A DNA stretch of 64,000 nt from Gammaproteobacteria bacterium HGW-Gammaproteobacteria-15 (GTDB lineage: Bacteria; Pseudomonadota; Gammaproteobacteria; Enterobacterales; Alteromonadaceae). Below the pieces are notes generated by a model. It did not search any database. It was not told the origin of the DNA and saw only the letters and a program-made list of their open reading frames with translations. Within the stretch, counting starts at the first letter, position 1. Every line of letters starts with the position of its first letter. Where the stretch lies: the NCBI GenBank assembly GCA_002840125.1, contig PGZF01000002.1:310001-374000 (forward strand). Reading direction: 5' to 3'. Shown one piece after another: positions 16,362 to 23,902 of the stretch. The translations under genes were made by a program, and so were the position numbers.

Positions 16362-17687
16362 ATGTTAATACCTGAACTACTCTCTCCGGCCGGCAGTTTA
16401 AAAGCCATGCGTCTGGCCTTTGCTTATGGCGCAGATGCCGTTTATGCCGGCCAGCCACGTTACAGCCTGCGGGTGCGCAATAACGAGTTTGATTTAGCCG
16501 GGCTTGCAACCGGTATCACCGAGGCGCATGCACTGGGTAAAAAGTTCTATGTGGTAGTCAATATTGCACCGCATAACAGCAAGCTCGTTAGCTTTATTGC
16601 TGATATGGCACCGGTGGTGGCGCTGAAGCCTGACGCATTGATCGTGTCAGACCCTGGCGTGGTGTTTTTACTACGCCAGCATTTCCCGCAAATACCGCTG
16701 CACTTATCGGTGCAAGCCAATACGGTGAACTGGGCCGCAGTAAAGTTCTGGCAGGTACAGGGCGTAGAGCGGGTTATTTTATCGCGCGAGCTGTCGGTGG
16801 ACGAAATTGGCGAAATTCGCCGTGAAGTGCCGGATATGCAGTTGGAGGTGTTTGTGCACGGCGCGCTGTGTATGGCCTACTCCGGTCGTTGTTTGTTATC
16901 CGGCTACATTAACAAACGCGACCCAAACCAGGGGGCTTGCACCAACAGCTGTCGCTGGCCTTATCAGGTGCATGCGGCAGCAGAGGATGAAGTTGGCCAG
17001 TTTAATCCTATCCAGTTTACCCCTATAAGTACGCCGGCATTGCTGGAAGAGCAGGGCCGGCCGGGCGAGCTGATGGCAATAGATGAAGATATACATGGCA
17101 GCTATATTCTTAACTCAAAAGACTTACGCGCTATTGAGCATGTGCCGGCATTAACGGCCATGGGCGTGCATTCGCTGAAAATAGAAGGCCGCACTAAATC
17201 GCCATATTATGTGGCGCGAACCGCCCAGGTATACCGCCAGGCAATAGACGATGCTGTTGCCGGTAAAGCCTTTAACCCTGACTTACTGGGTGAGCTAAAC
17301 GGCATGGCCAACCGCGGCTTTACCGAAGGTTTTTTACGCCGGCATAAACCGCAGGATACACAAAACTATGACACCAGCCATAGCGTGGGGCAGCAGCTGT
17401 TAGTCGGTGAGTTTATTGCGCAGCAGGATAGCGAAGGCTTTGCCTTGCTTGAGGTAAAAAACCAGTTTGCTGTTGGTGATACGCTGATGCTGATGACCCC
17501 ACAAGGCAACCATGCTTTTACGCTGGCAGCACTGCGCGATAAACAGAATAACGCCATAGTACTGGCACCGGGCGCCTGTTATCAGTTAAAGGTAAAGCTG
17601 CCGGCGCAACACGACTTACGCTTTGCTATGCTGTTAAAACAGCTGGCACCCGAAGACAACAATTTAGCTATTAGCGCGGCGGGCTGA
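16362..17687 (+). CDS. trhP: tRNA uridine-34 hydroxylation protein TrhP (YegQ, U32 family)
   Basis: Peptidase-U32-family protein of 441 residues very close to E. coli YegQ/TrhP, which with prephenate and Fe-S chemistry makes 5-hydroxyuridine at position 34 of tRNAs. Near-identical blocks include AYGADAVYAGQPRYSLRVR, HALGKKFYVVVNIAPHN, LSVQANTVNWAAVKFW, FVHGALCMAYSGRCLLSGY (conserved Cys pair) and NKRDPNQGACTNSCRWPY (two more Cys), consistent with an iron-sulphur cluster. Despite the old name it is not a protease. It is followed after 2 nt by a YfhL-type ferredoxin, so the two are probably cotranscribed. Confidence 0.9.
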   Translation: MLIPELLSPAGSLKAMRLAFAYGADAVYAGQPRYSLRVRNNEFDLAGLATGITEAHALGKKFYVVVNIAPHNSKLVSFIADMAPVVALKPDALIVSDPGVVFLLRQHFPQIPLHLSVQANTVNWAAVKFWQVQGVERVILSRELSVDEIGEIRREVPDMQLEVFVHGALCMAYSGRCLLSGYINKRDPNQGACTNSCRWPYQVHAAAEDEVGQFNPIQFTPISTPALLEEQGRPGELMAIDEDIHGSYILNSKDLRAIEHVPALTAMGVHSLKIEGRTKSPYYVARTAQVYRQAIDDAVAGKAFNPDLLGELNGMANRGFTEGFLRRHKPQDTQNYDTSHSVGQQLLVGEFIAQQDSEGFALLEVKNQFAVGDTLMLMTPQGNHAFTLAALRDKQNNAIVLAPGACYQLKVKLPAQHDLRFAMLLKQLAPEDNNLAISAAG

Positions 17688-17689
17688 TA

Positions 17690-17902
17690 ATGCCCGCCGT
17701 GATAGACGTGAGCTGTATAAATTGCGATATGTGCGTACCGGAGTGCCCGAACGAAGCCATCAGTATGGGGCCACGTCACTATGAGGTAGACGCTGCATTA
17801 TGCACCGAGTGTGTTGGTTATTACGATAAGCCAACCTGTATTGCCGTCTGCCCGATAGATTGCATTGATTTGGCGGCAGAGCGATGCCAGGCGGCAAAGT
17901 AG
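17690..17902 (+). CDS. yfhL: YfhL-type 2[4Fe-4S] ferredoxin
   Basis: A 70-residue ferredoxin with two cluster motifs: CINCDMCVPECP (Cys 9, 12, 15, 19) and CTECVGYYDKPTCIAVCP, where the spacing in the second motif is widened as in the Alvin/YfhL family. It begins 2 nt after trhP, suggesting that it supplies electrons or an Fe-S partner to TrhP; that functional link is inferred from adjacency. Confidence 0.9.
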   Translation: MPAVIDVSCINCDMCVPECPNEAISMGPRHYEVDAALCTECVGYYDKPTCIAVCPIDCIDLAAERCQAAK

Positions 17903-17924
17903 CGATAATTAAGGTAACAAGCTT

Positions 17925-18329
17925 ATGAATATGCTGGTAAACATTGATGTTGAGGACCTTGAAAAAGCAGTTCGTTTTTATACAGCCGCGTTCGGTCTGC
18001 GCATTGGCCGTCGCTTTAGCTCTTTTGGCGTAGAAATGCTTGGCAGTTCGGCGCCCATTTATTTACTGGCCAAAGCCGCTGGCACACCCGCAGCGGAAGC
18101 GTTGCCACAATTGCGGGATTACCAGCGCCATTGGACCCCGGTTCATCTGGACTTTGTTGTAGAAGATATTGAAGGCAGTGTTCAGCAGGCTGTTAGCGCC
18201 GGCGCCAGATTAGAGAAACCAATCATGACGCAAAACTGGGGTAAGTTGGCGCCGATGGCAGACCCATTTGGCCACGGCTTCTGCTTTGTGCAATTCCTCG
18301 GCGCGGGTTATGACGAAATCGCGGATTAG
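17925..18329 (+). CDS. VOC (glyoxalase/bleomycin-resistance fold) family protein
   Basis: A 134-residue single-domain protein with two beta-alpha-beta-beta-beta halves: NIDVEDLEKAVRFYTAAFGL at the start and LDFVVEDIEGSVQQAVSAGA in the middle, ending with PMADPFGHGFCFVQF. A metal-binding His may lie in PVHLDFV, and Glu in VEML. Members include glyoxalases, dioxygenases and antibiotic-binding proteins, and the substrate cannot be inferred. It follows yfhL by 22 nt and may end that operon. Confidence 0.75.
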   Translation: MNMLVNIDVEDLEKAVRFYTAAFGLRIGRRFSSFGVEMLGSSAPIYLLAKAAGTPAAEALPQLRDYQRHWTPVHLDFVVEDIEGSVQQAVSAGARLEKPIMTQNWGKLAPMADPFGHGFCFVQFLGAGYDEIAD

Positions 18330-18725
18330 CGGATAGTGCGCATAATGAGAACGTTGTCTGCCAGGACAATTACAGGAATAGGTTTATTTTTCATCGGCCT
18401 CCAATAACGAGGCCGGCAGGCAGGTGCTAATACGGCACGTAATGGGCGGCAAGCAGCAACTGCGGGCTTTTATATTACAGCCGGCAAACTAACGCCTATA
18501 GAATACTTCGCCAAGTACCACTCTGCTTAACCACCAGCGCAAACCAGCGTTATCCAGCCATTCAAGCCCATGCCATTTAAATGCTTGACCAAGTGTGTTT
18601 TTCGGTAAATGTAGCAGTTGGTTTAAGGTTAAAGCGCTTATTTATGCTGAAGCGGAAATGTATGTCAAATCGCAAGATTTTGACCCTCGGTGCTTGCAGT
18701 AGAAACTACTAAAAACGTAGTCGCT
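18330..18725. other. Gene-poor gap before the retron, with possible transposase remnant
   Basis: No intact gene. A CGGCCTC/GAGGCCG inverted repeat lies at 18395-18415 without a T-tract. On the minus strand 18489-18641 stays open and encodes a segment with LPKNTLGQAFKW, reminiscent of the PKSxLGQA stretch near the C-terminus of IS66-type transposases, but the rest does not align by eye and no ATG is present. An ACTAC/GTAGT hairpin lies at 18705-18721. The stretch marks the left edge of the AT-rich retron island. Confidence 0.3.
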
Positions 18726-18754
18726 GAGTTTATACATGGGTGTTGCTTTATAAT
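18726..18754 (+). promoter_or_regulatory. Probable promoter of the retron ncRNA
   Basis: A perfect TATAAT -10 hexamer lies at 18749-18754; the -35 region (about 18726-18731, GAGTTT) is weak. Transcription would start near 18761, about 16 nt before the a1 segment of the ncRNA. Confidence 0.5.
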
Positions 18755-18776
18755 TTTAAACAATCTACTATTCAAA

Positions 18777-18939
18777 AACTCTTTAGCGTTTAGGCTGTTG
18801 TAAATTACTGCCTTGTCCGGCGTTTCGCTAGACACTAAATTATTGAGCACATTTGGGCTGCGTTAGATATTTATCTACCGATCCTTCGTGCCTCACGAGC
18901 GGTAGATAAATATCTAACGCTTCCTCTGAGTAAAGAGTT
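18777..18939 (+). ncRNA. Retron msr-msd non-coding RNA
   Basis: The RNA is bounded by complementary ends a1 AACTCTTTA (18777-18785) and a2 TAAAGAGTT (18931-18939), a perfect 9-bp pairing. Directly after a1 the sequence reads TTAGCG overlapping the a1 end, the same TTAGCG as in Eco1 (Ec86) and supplying the candidate branching guanosine (about 18786). The msr part has two hairpins: 18792-18813 (AGGC/GCCT) and 18814-18834 (TGTC/GACA with an inner GGCG/CGCT). The msd part ends in a long hairpin at 18860-18920. Total length (about 163 nt) and layout match Eco1-like retrons. The reverse transcriptase uses the msd portion as template to make msDNA. Confidence 0.85.
18860..18920 (+). repeat. 21-bp perfect inverted repeat, msd stem of the retron
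   Basis: Arms 18860-18880 and 18900-18920 are exact reverse complements (GCGTTAGATATTTATCTACC... and its complement), separated by 19 nt that can form a further TCGTG-CCT-CACGA stem. Reverse transcription would give a hairpin DNA with almost no unpaired loop. Confidence 0.9.
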
Positions 18940-18946
18940 CACAAAT

Positions 18947-18967
18947 GGGGCAAAAAGCCCCATTTTT
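18947..18967 (+). terminator. Terminator-like hairpin just after the retron ncRNA
   Basis: GGGGC-AAAAA-GCCCC followed by ATTTTT, eight bases after a2. It could end or attenuate the ncRNA transcript before the protein genes. It also shows that the ATG at 18945 is unlikely to be the effector start. Confidence 0.65.
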
Positions 18968-19001
18968 ATGTCAGACATTGCAAGGATGTAGGGGACGTAA
19001 C

Positions 19002-19967
19002 TTGAGTGAAAGGTTTGAAAACACTTTAATTGAAATGTTTGAAAAACTTTCTACTGAAAAATTTAAGGTTAACCTTGAAACTCACCATCTTTTTGTATGC
19101 GGTGGACGTGTTGATGTGAAAGCTGATTTTCCTCAAAGTTTTAGACATCACTTTATATCTTACTCTGCATCGAAATTTCCGTTGATACATGACGCTATAG
19201 TCCAAGCCGAAACTTTCAAAGATTATTTCAAAGAGAATGCTTATCCTGACCTTCTTGTATTTGAAGAGGAGATTGCCAACTTAGCATCACTTGTGATTAT
19301 CTTTTTAGAAAGTCCAGGATCCTTGGTGGAGCTAGGCATGTTCTGTACGAAGCCTGGGTTTTATAGAAAACTTCTTATAGTTGCACCTCAGGAAGAGGTA
19401 AGAGAAGAAGATTCATTTATTTATTTGGGGCCTTTAGAAAATATAAAAAAGAAAGAGCCCACGGCAGTTTCAATTTATCCTTGGCCCAGTTCCAAAAAAG
19501 ACAATTATGATCGAGCGCACCTTGAAGATTTATGCATCACAATAGCTGAGAAATTATCAGCATTACCTAAAAATGTGGAGTTTGATGGAGATAACTCAGG
19601 CCATATAGCGCTGCTTATAACAGAAATTATTAGGATTAATTATCCAATTTTACTGGGTGAAATAGAGTATGCGTTAATAGCACTAAACCTAGATATAAAA
19701 TCATCTGAAGTTGCTAGGCATATTTATCTGCTTGTTAAAATGGAGTTAGTTGATTCAATATTTTACAGTCGTTATAAATATTACTATCCAAGAAAACCTG
19801 CAAACAAGATTTTTTCTTTCGGTAAAAAATCATCTGGTATTGGCTTTGATGAAAGGTCTTTCAGAGTGAAAATGGTGCAATCTTTTGCTTTATCAGATGA
19901 TGAACAGTCTAGAAAGAGGCAAAATGCATTGCGCCAAATATTGCCATTGATAGAAGGTGGTAAGTAA
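19002..19967 (+). CDS. Retron effector: nucleoside deoxyribosyltransferase-like protein with C-terminal winged helix (Eco1/St85 type)
   Basis: About 321 residues. The N-terminal half has the NDT-like pattern of the Eco1 effector: HLFVCGGRVD (about 30-38), a hydrophobic strand LASLVIIFLESPGSLVELGMF (split: LASLVIIF, LESPGSLVELG, about 94-112) whose Glu110 is the likely catalytic residue, then RKLLIV. The C-terminal 130 residues look like a winged helix (AEKL..., SSEVARHIYLLVKMELVDSI). In type II-A retrons this protein is a toxin held inactive by RT-msDNA and released on phage attack; that role is inferred by homology. TTG at 19002 with AGGGG at 18990-18994 is preferred over ATG 18945, which lies in the hairpin. 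The gene is visibly A/T-rich against its neighbours. It overlaps the RT start (TAATG). Confidence 0.85.
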   Translation: MSERFENTLIEMFEKLSTEKFKVNLETHHLFVCGGRVDVKADFPQSFRHHFISYSASKFPLIHDAIVQAETFKDYFKENAYPDLLVFEEEIANLASLVIIFLESPGSLVELGMFCTKPGFYRKLLIVAPQEEVREEDSFIYLGPLENIKKKEPTAVSIYPWPSSKKDNYDRAHLEDLCITIAEKLSALPKNVEFDGDNSGHIALLITEIIRINYPILLGEIEYALIALNLDIKSSEVARHIYLLVKMELVDSIFYSRYKYYYPRKPANKIFSFGKKSSGIGFDERSFRVKMVQSFALSDDEQSRKRQNALRQILPLIEGGK

Positions 19968-20899
19968 TGATAATAAATTACCTATCAGATTCTCTGTTCA
20001 TGTCTAAAGATGATATTGTTAGATTTTCTTTAACTGCGCCGCATCGCTATAAAGTGTATGAAATCCCTAAAAGAAAATCTGGACAAAAAAGAGTTATCGC
20101 CCATCCGTCAAAAGAATTAAAATTCATTCAGAGAAGTTTGATTGATATCCTTAAGCTTTACCTGCCAGTGCATGATGCTGCTTTTGCTTACAGAAAAGGC
20201 ATTGGAATAAAGGAAAACGCAAAGCAACACTTGAATTCTAAGTATTTGCTAAAAATGGATTTTGAAAATTTCTTCCCTAGCATAACTCCAGCGCTATTTT
20301 TTAAAACCCTAGAAGAGCATGGATTTGTGCTCGACGGAGATGATAAGTTAGTTTTAAGTGGCTTACTTTTCTGGAAGAAAAAAGATTTTGATGGTTTGAC
20401 TCTCAGTATTGGCGCACCGACTTCACCATTGGTTTCGAACTCTGTGATGTACCTATTTGATAAGAAAATTAGTGAAATTTGTTTGAGTAGAAAAATTTCT
20501 TATACAAGATATGCGGATGACATAACTTTCTCTACTAACATTAAGAACATTTTATTTGACATTCCTGAACTAGTCTCGAGTGTTTTGAATGAGTTGGTTG
20601 ATGGTGTTAAATTAAATTGTAAAAAAACCATATTCACATCCAAAGCTCATAATAGGCATGTTACTGGCGTTACGCTGACGAATGATGGTAAGTTGTCAAT
20701 TGGTAGAGAAAGGAAGCGTCTAATATCATCTATGATACATCAATCGAAATTTTGTAATTTGACTATGGATGAAGCGTCAAAATTGCTTGGTTTGATATCT
20801 CATGCTGAACATATAGAGCCTGGCTTCCTTAAGAGGATGATTCATAAGTATGGTGAAGAGGTTTTGAATAACATAAAATCTCGAGCAAGTGGAGTTTAG
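19967..20899 (+). CDS. Retron reverse transcriptase
   Basis: A 310-residue RT with every retron hallmark visible: retron-specific NAKQH (NAxxH, residues 84-88) in region X, the palm Asp in LLKMDFENFFPSI, GAPTSP (GxPTSP), the catalytic YADD at 182-185, and VTG (232-234) in region Y, followed by a basic thumb (GRERKRLISSMIHQ) that recognises the msr stem. Full length for the family. It makes the branched msDNA from the upstream RNA. Organisation ncRNA-effector-RT equals Eco1. Start ATG 19967 overlaps the effector stop by one base. Composition is A/T-rich, suggesting horizontal acquisition. Confidence 0.95.
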   Translation: MIINYLSDSLFMSKDDIVRFSLTAPHRYKVYEIPKRKSGQKRVIAHPSKELKFIQRSLIDILKLYLPVHDAAFAYRKGIGIKENAKQHLNSKYLLKMDFENFFPSITPALFFKTLEEHGFVLDGDDKLVLSGLLFWKKKDFDGLTLSIGAPTSPLVSNSVMYLFDKKISEICLSRKISYTRYADDITFSTNIKNILFDIPELVSSVLNELVDGVKLNCKKTIFTSKAHNRHVTGVTLTNDGKLSIGRERKRLISSMIHQSKFCNLTMDEASKLLGLISHAEHIEPGFLKRMIHKYGEEVLNNIKSRASGV

Positions 20900-20945
20900 T
20901 ATTGCCGCGCTCTGAGTGTTTCAGCCACGGGTATTTTCCGTTAAC

Positions 20946-20999
20946 TTAATCCAACACCACTACCTTAATCTGCGCATATACCTGTTGGCCAACCTGGAA
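20946..20999 (-). pseudogene. Orphan copy of the modC 3' end
   Basis: On the minus strand this stretch encodes QVGQQVYAQIKVVVLD and a stop, matching the end of the intact modC (QVGQQVYAQIKAVALD) about 360 bp away. Over about 54 nt there are seven differences, so it is an old or foreign duplicate rather than a recent one. It lies immediately after the retron RT, as if the island had been inserted or exchanged at the modC tail. Confidence 0.75.
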
Positions 21000-21091
21000 A
21001 ACGCAGGGGGCAGGTCAGATTTTGCCAATCAACAAAAAAAGATACGACGCGGAGACGCTCAGCACTACCTTTTGAATGTGCGGCGAATATA

Positions 21092-21283
21092 TTAAACAAA
21101 CATCGCTGCTGGTATACCAACCCGCTTGGACAATGCCCGGATATGGCCGAGCGTTAGCGAGCGCTTGCCGCTGAGTATTTTCGATACCAGCGATTTACCG
21201 CCGCTCTCTTGCTGAAAATCATTTAACGTAAGATCATGCTGGTCTATCAGCCGCTGCAGCATGGCTATGTCTGGAACTGAGGT
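21092..21283 (-). pseudogene. Truncated HigA-type antitoxin
   Basis: Minus-strand frame closed upstream by an in-frame TAA at 21284-21286. It encodes the C-terminal half of an XRE-family HigA-like antitoxin: MLQRLIDQHDLTLNDF, GGKSLVSKILSGKRSLTLGH and IRALSKRVGIPAAMFV. A complete HigA is roughly twice as long, and no HigB toxin is seen on either side. It is interpreted as the remains of a toxin-antitoxin module in the same variable spot as the retron. The flanking DNA 20900-21303 holds nothing else recognisable apart from the modC-tail copy. Confidence 0.65.
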
Positions 21284-21303
21284 TTACAAATAGTAAACTG
21301 CCG

Positions 21304-22413
21304 TTAATCCAACGCCACTGCTTTAATCTGCGCATACACCTGCTGGCCTACCTGCAACCCCAGTCGCTCTGCCGATTGCTTGGTTAGCAATGCCTGCAGT
21401 GGTTGGCCATCCAGTTGTAGTTGTACCAGGGTTTCGGCTGGGTGGGTGGCGCTGTTAAAACCGCTGATGCTGACTTGCAACTGATTGCTGACTGAGCTGT
21501 CGGTTAGCGGCGTGAGGCTTAGCGCCACATCGCGGGCCTGAATGCGTAAGCGGTATGCTGCCTGAGTGCTGGCGCTGCTGCTTAGCGGTGCCGGTAGTTG
21601 TAACTGCTGCTTGCCAATACTCAGTTGTAAAAGATGGTTGTTACAGCCATGGCTTTTGGCATACAACAGTGACATAGCGCCGATTGCAGCAAGTTGTGGC
21701 TGCAGCAATTGCTGTGGCAGCGGGCCCTGGCTGATAATGCGGCCTTCTTGCATCAGCACCAGCTGATCGGCCAGTTTAACAACATCATCTAACTGATGGC
21801 TTACCAGCAGCATAGGAATGCCGGTTTGATTAGCGATACGCTGTAAAAACGGCAGAATGTCGTTGCGGCTTTGCTGATCCAATGACGCCAACGGCTCATC
21901 TAACAGCAGTAACTGCGGCTGGCTAAGCAAAGCCCGGCCCAGGGCGATACGCTGGCGCTGGCCGCCGGACAGATTTTCCGGCGCTTGCTGCAGTAAGGGC
22001 GTTAATTCGAGCAGTTGGATCACCTGTTCGGGCTGCAGCTGTATCGGACTATACTTTGCCCGGCGGTTAAAACCGTATAACAGGTTTTGCGCCACCGATA
22101 AGTGCGGCAGTAAGCTGCTGTGCTGAAATACCATACCGATACGGCGCTGATGCACCGGTATAAAGTGATTGCCTTGTTGCCCAGCGCTACTTTGCCCAAG
22201 GCTACTTTGGCAACCGCCGCTTTGCCAAATAGTATCGCCAAAGCGGATATTGGCACCTGGGTGGCGGTCCAGCCCGGCAATGGCGCGCAGCAGCGTGGTT
22301 TTGCCACAGCCGGAGCGGCCAAATAACGCCGTAACGCCTTGCAGCGGCAGGCTGTGATCAACTGCCATGCTAAAAGCGCCGCGTGTCAGCTGTAGCTGCA
22401 AAGATAACGTCAC
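21304..22413 (-). CDS. modC: Molybdate ABC transporter ATP-binding protein ModC
   Basis: ATPase that drives molybdate import. 369 residues: Walker A GRSGCGKTTLL (about 32-42), signature LSGGQRQRIALGRALL, Walker B LLLLDEPLASLD and switch His in LLVSHQLDDV, then a C-terminal TOBE/Mop-like domain (about 290-365) that binds oxyanion. An insertion near residues 65-80 (SGGCQSSLGQSSAGQQGNHF) is not typical. It overlaps modB by 4 nt (ATGA), last gene of the moaA-to-modC operon. Confidence 0.95.
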   Translation of the reverse strand: MTLSLQLQLTRGAFSMAVDHSLPLQGVTALFGRSGCGKTTLLRAIAGLDRHPGANIRFGDTIWQSGGCQSSLGQSSAGQQGNHFIPVHQRRIGMVFQHSSLLPHLSVAQNLLYGFNRRAKYSPIQLQPEQVIQLLELTPLLQQAPENLSGGQRQRIALGRALLSQPQLLLLDEPLASLDQQSRNDILPFLQRIANQTGIPMLLVSHQLDDVVKLADQLVLMQEGRIISQGPLPQQLLQPQLAAIGAMSLLYAKSHGCNNHLLQLSIGKQQLQLPAPLSSSASTQAAYRLRIQARDVALSLTPLTDSSVSNQLQVSISGFNSATHPAETLVQLQLDGQPLQALLTKQSAERLGLQVGQQVYAQIKAVALD

Positions 22414-23102
22414 AGCAGTGCCCCGCGTTCAAAGCGGCGGTTTAAGCCATAGACAATAAACAACACGACAAAGGCGGTGATTAACAGCCCAAGCGATAAC
22501 TGATGTGCCTGAGTGTAATTCATCGCCTCGGTGTGGTCGTAAATCAGTACCGACAGCACCTGGGTTTCACCGGGGATACTGCCGCCGAGCATTAAGATCA
22601 CGCCGAATTCGCCCAGCGTATGGGCAAAGGTCAAGGTGGCAGCAACAATAAAACCGCCACGGCACAGCGGCAGCACCACACTAAATAACTGATCCAGCTT
22701 GCCGGCGCCTAAGGTGGCGGCCACTTCCAGCGGCCCTGGCCCCATACGGCGAAAGCTTTCCAGCAGCGGCTGTACGGTAAAGGGCAGCGAATAAATGACC
22801 GAGCCGATTAAAATGCCGCTAAAGCTAAACGCCAAATGCGAGAGCCCCAGTTGCTCTAAAGAGCTGCCGACAGCGCCATGCGGCCCGAGTAACAGCAATA
22901 AATAGAACCCCAGCACGGTGGGCGGCAACACCAGCGGCAGTGCCACTATCGCCTGAATGGCAGTGCGTAATTTGCTTTGGCTACGTGATAACCACCAGGC
23001 CAGTGGTGTACCCAACAGCAGTAAAATGGCGGTGGTATATAAACACAGCTTTAGTGTCAGTTGAATGGCTTGCCAGTCCTGCGGGCTGAGCGCAATCATC
23101 AC
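22410..23102 (-). CDS. modB: Molybdate ABC transporter permease ModB
   Basis: Inner-membrane permease of about 230 residues with five to six transmembrane helices. The BPD-transport EAA loop is seen as LEVAATLGAGKLDQLFSVVLP (split: LEVAATLGAG, KLDQLFSVVLP), which docks to ModC. The N-terminal region LTLKLCLYTTAILLLLGTPLAWW is the usual ModB TM1. It sits 2 nt after modA and overlaps modC by 4 nt. Confidence 0.95.
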   Translation of the reverse strand: MMIALSPQDWQAIQLTLKLCLYTTAILLLLGTPLAWWLSRSQSKLRTAIQAIVALPLVLPPTVLGFYLLLLLGPHGAVGSSLEQLGLSHLAFSFSGILIGSVIYSLPFTVQPLLESFRRMGPGPLEVAATLGAGKLDQLFSVVLPLCRGGFIVAATLTFAHTLGEFGVILMLGGSIPGETQVLSVLIYDHTEAMNYTQAHQLSLGLLITAFVVLFIVYGLNRRFERGALL

Positions 23103-23104
23103 TG

Positions 23105-23899
23105 TTACTCCTGCAGTTGTTCAGCAGCAGATTGCTGAAAGTTCGTCTTTGCAACATCGGGCTGTTCAAAACCAAAACGTTGCATAATGCTTAGCACTTC
23201 AGGTGCGGCCATAAAAGCAGCGAACTGCCGCGCTACACTGTTATCGGCGCCATGGCGGGTGATGACATAAGCCTGTGTCAGTGGCTGATGCAGCTCTGCC
23301 GGAATAAGTTGGTAACCCTGTTTAGCTAATTCAGGAAACTTCGCCAGCGACAGCGCAATAATGGCAATATCGGCACCGCCGCTTTGTGCCAATTGCGCGG
23401 TTTGGGCGATATTTTCGCCATAGACAAGTTTCGCCTCTATTGCCTGCCATATACCAGCTGCCTGCAAGGCTTCTTTGGCACGCTGGCCATAAGGGGCATG
23501 GGCCGGTTGAGCGATGGCGAGGCGATTAAAGTCCAGCTGAGCCAATTGGCTAAGTGGTATGCCTGCCATATTGCGGCGCGGGCTCCAAAGTACGATACGG
23601 CCCAGCGCATACAACTGTGGCTCGGTGGCCGCATGGCCGTCGCTATACAGTTGTTCAGCGAATTTAATATCAGCCGAGAAAAACATATCATAGGGCGCAC
23701 CATGGCGGATTTGCGTACTAATTTTACCACTGGAGCCATAGATCACGCGGATGTCAGTATTGGGTTGCTGTTGCTGAAACAGGCTGATAATGTCATCCAG
23801 TGCGTAGCGCAGGTCTGCTGCTGCCGCTATGGTCAGTTTGTCACTGGCAAAAACAGCGGGCACGTTAATAAAGCAAAGCAGCAATAAAATGCGGATCAT
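23105..23899 (-). CDS. modA: Molybdate-binding periplasmic protein ModA
   Basis: High-affinity molybdate/tungstate receptor of about 264 residues. The signal peptide MIRILLLLCFINVPAVFAS precedes the mature start DKLTIAAAADLRYALDDI, in which the AAAADL strand carries oxyanion-binding residues; VIYGSSGKISTQI supplies the second binding loop (SSG). The rest shows the type II periplasmic binding fold to the C-terminus. It lies 3 nt after moaE, so uptake and cofactor synthesis share one transcript. Confidence 0.94.
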   Translation of the reverse strand: MIRILLLLCFINVPAVFASDKLTIAAAADLRYALDDIISLFQQQQPNTDIRVIYGSSGKISTQIRHGAPYDMFFSADIKFAEQLYSDGHAATEPQLYALGRIVLWSPRRNMAGIPLSQLAQLDFNRLAIAQPAHAPYGQRAKEALQAAGIWQAIEAKLVYGENIAQTAQLAQSGGADIAIIALSLAKFPELAKQGYQLIPAELHQPLTQAYVITRHGADNSVARQFAAFMAAPEVLSIMQRFGFEQPDVAKTNFQQSAAEQLQE

Positions 23900-23902
23900 C
23901 GG

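Noticed and set aside
18395-18415. CGGCCTC/GAGGCCG inverted repeat as terminator of the VOC gene.
   Set aside because: No T-tract follows on either strand.
18945-19001. ATG at 18945 as the start of the retron effector (19 extra residues).
   Set aside because: It lies inside a GGGGC-AAAAA-GCCCC-ATTTTT hairpin and has no ribosome binding site; TTG at 19002 has AGGGG and fits the family N-terminus.
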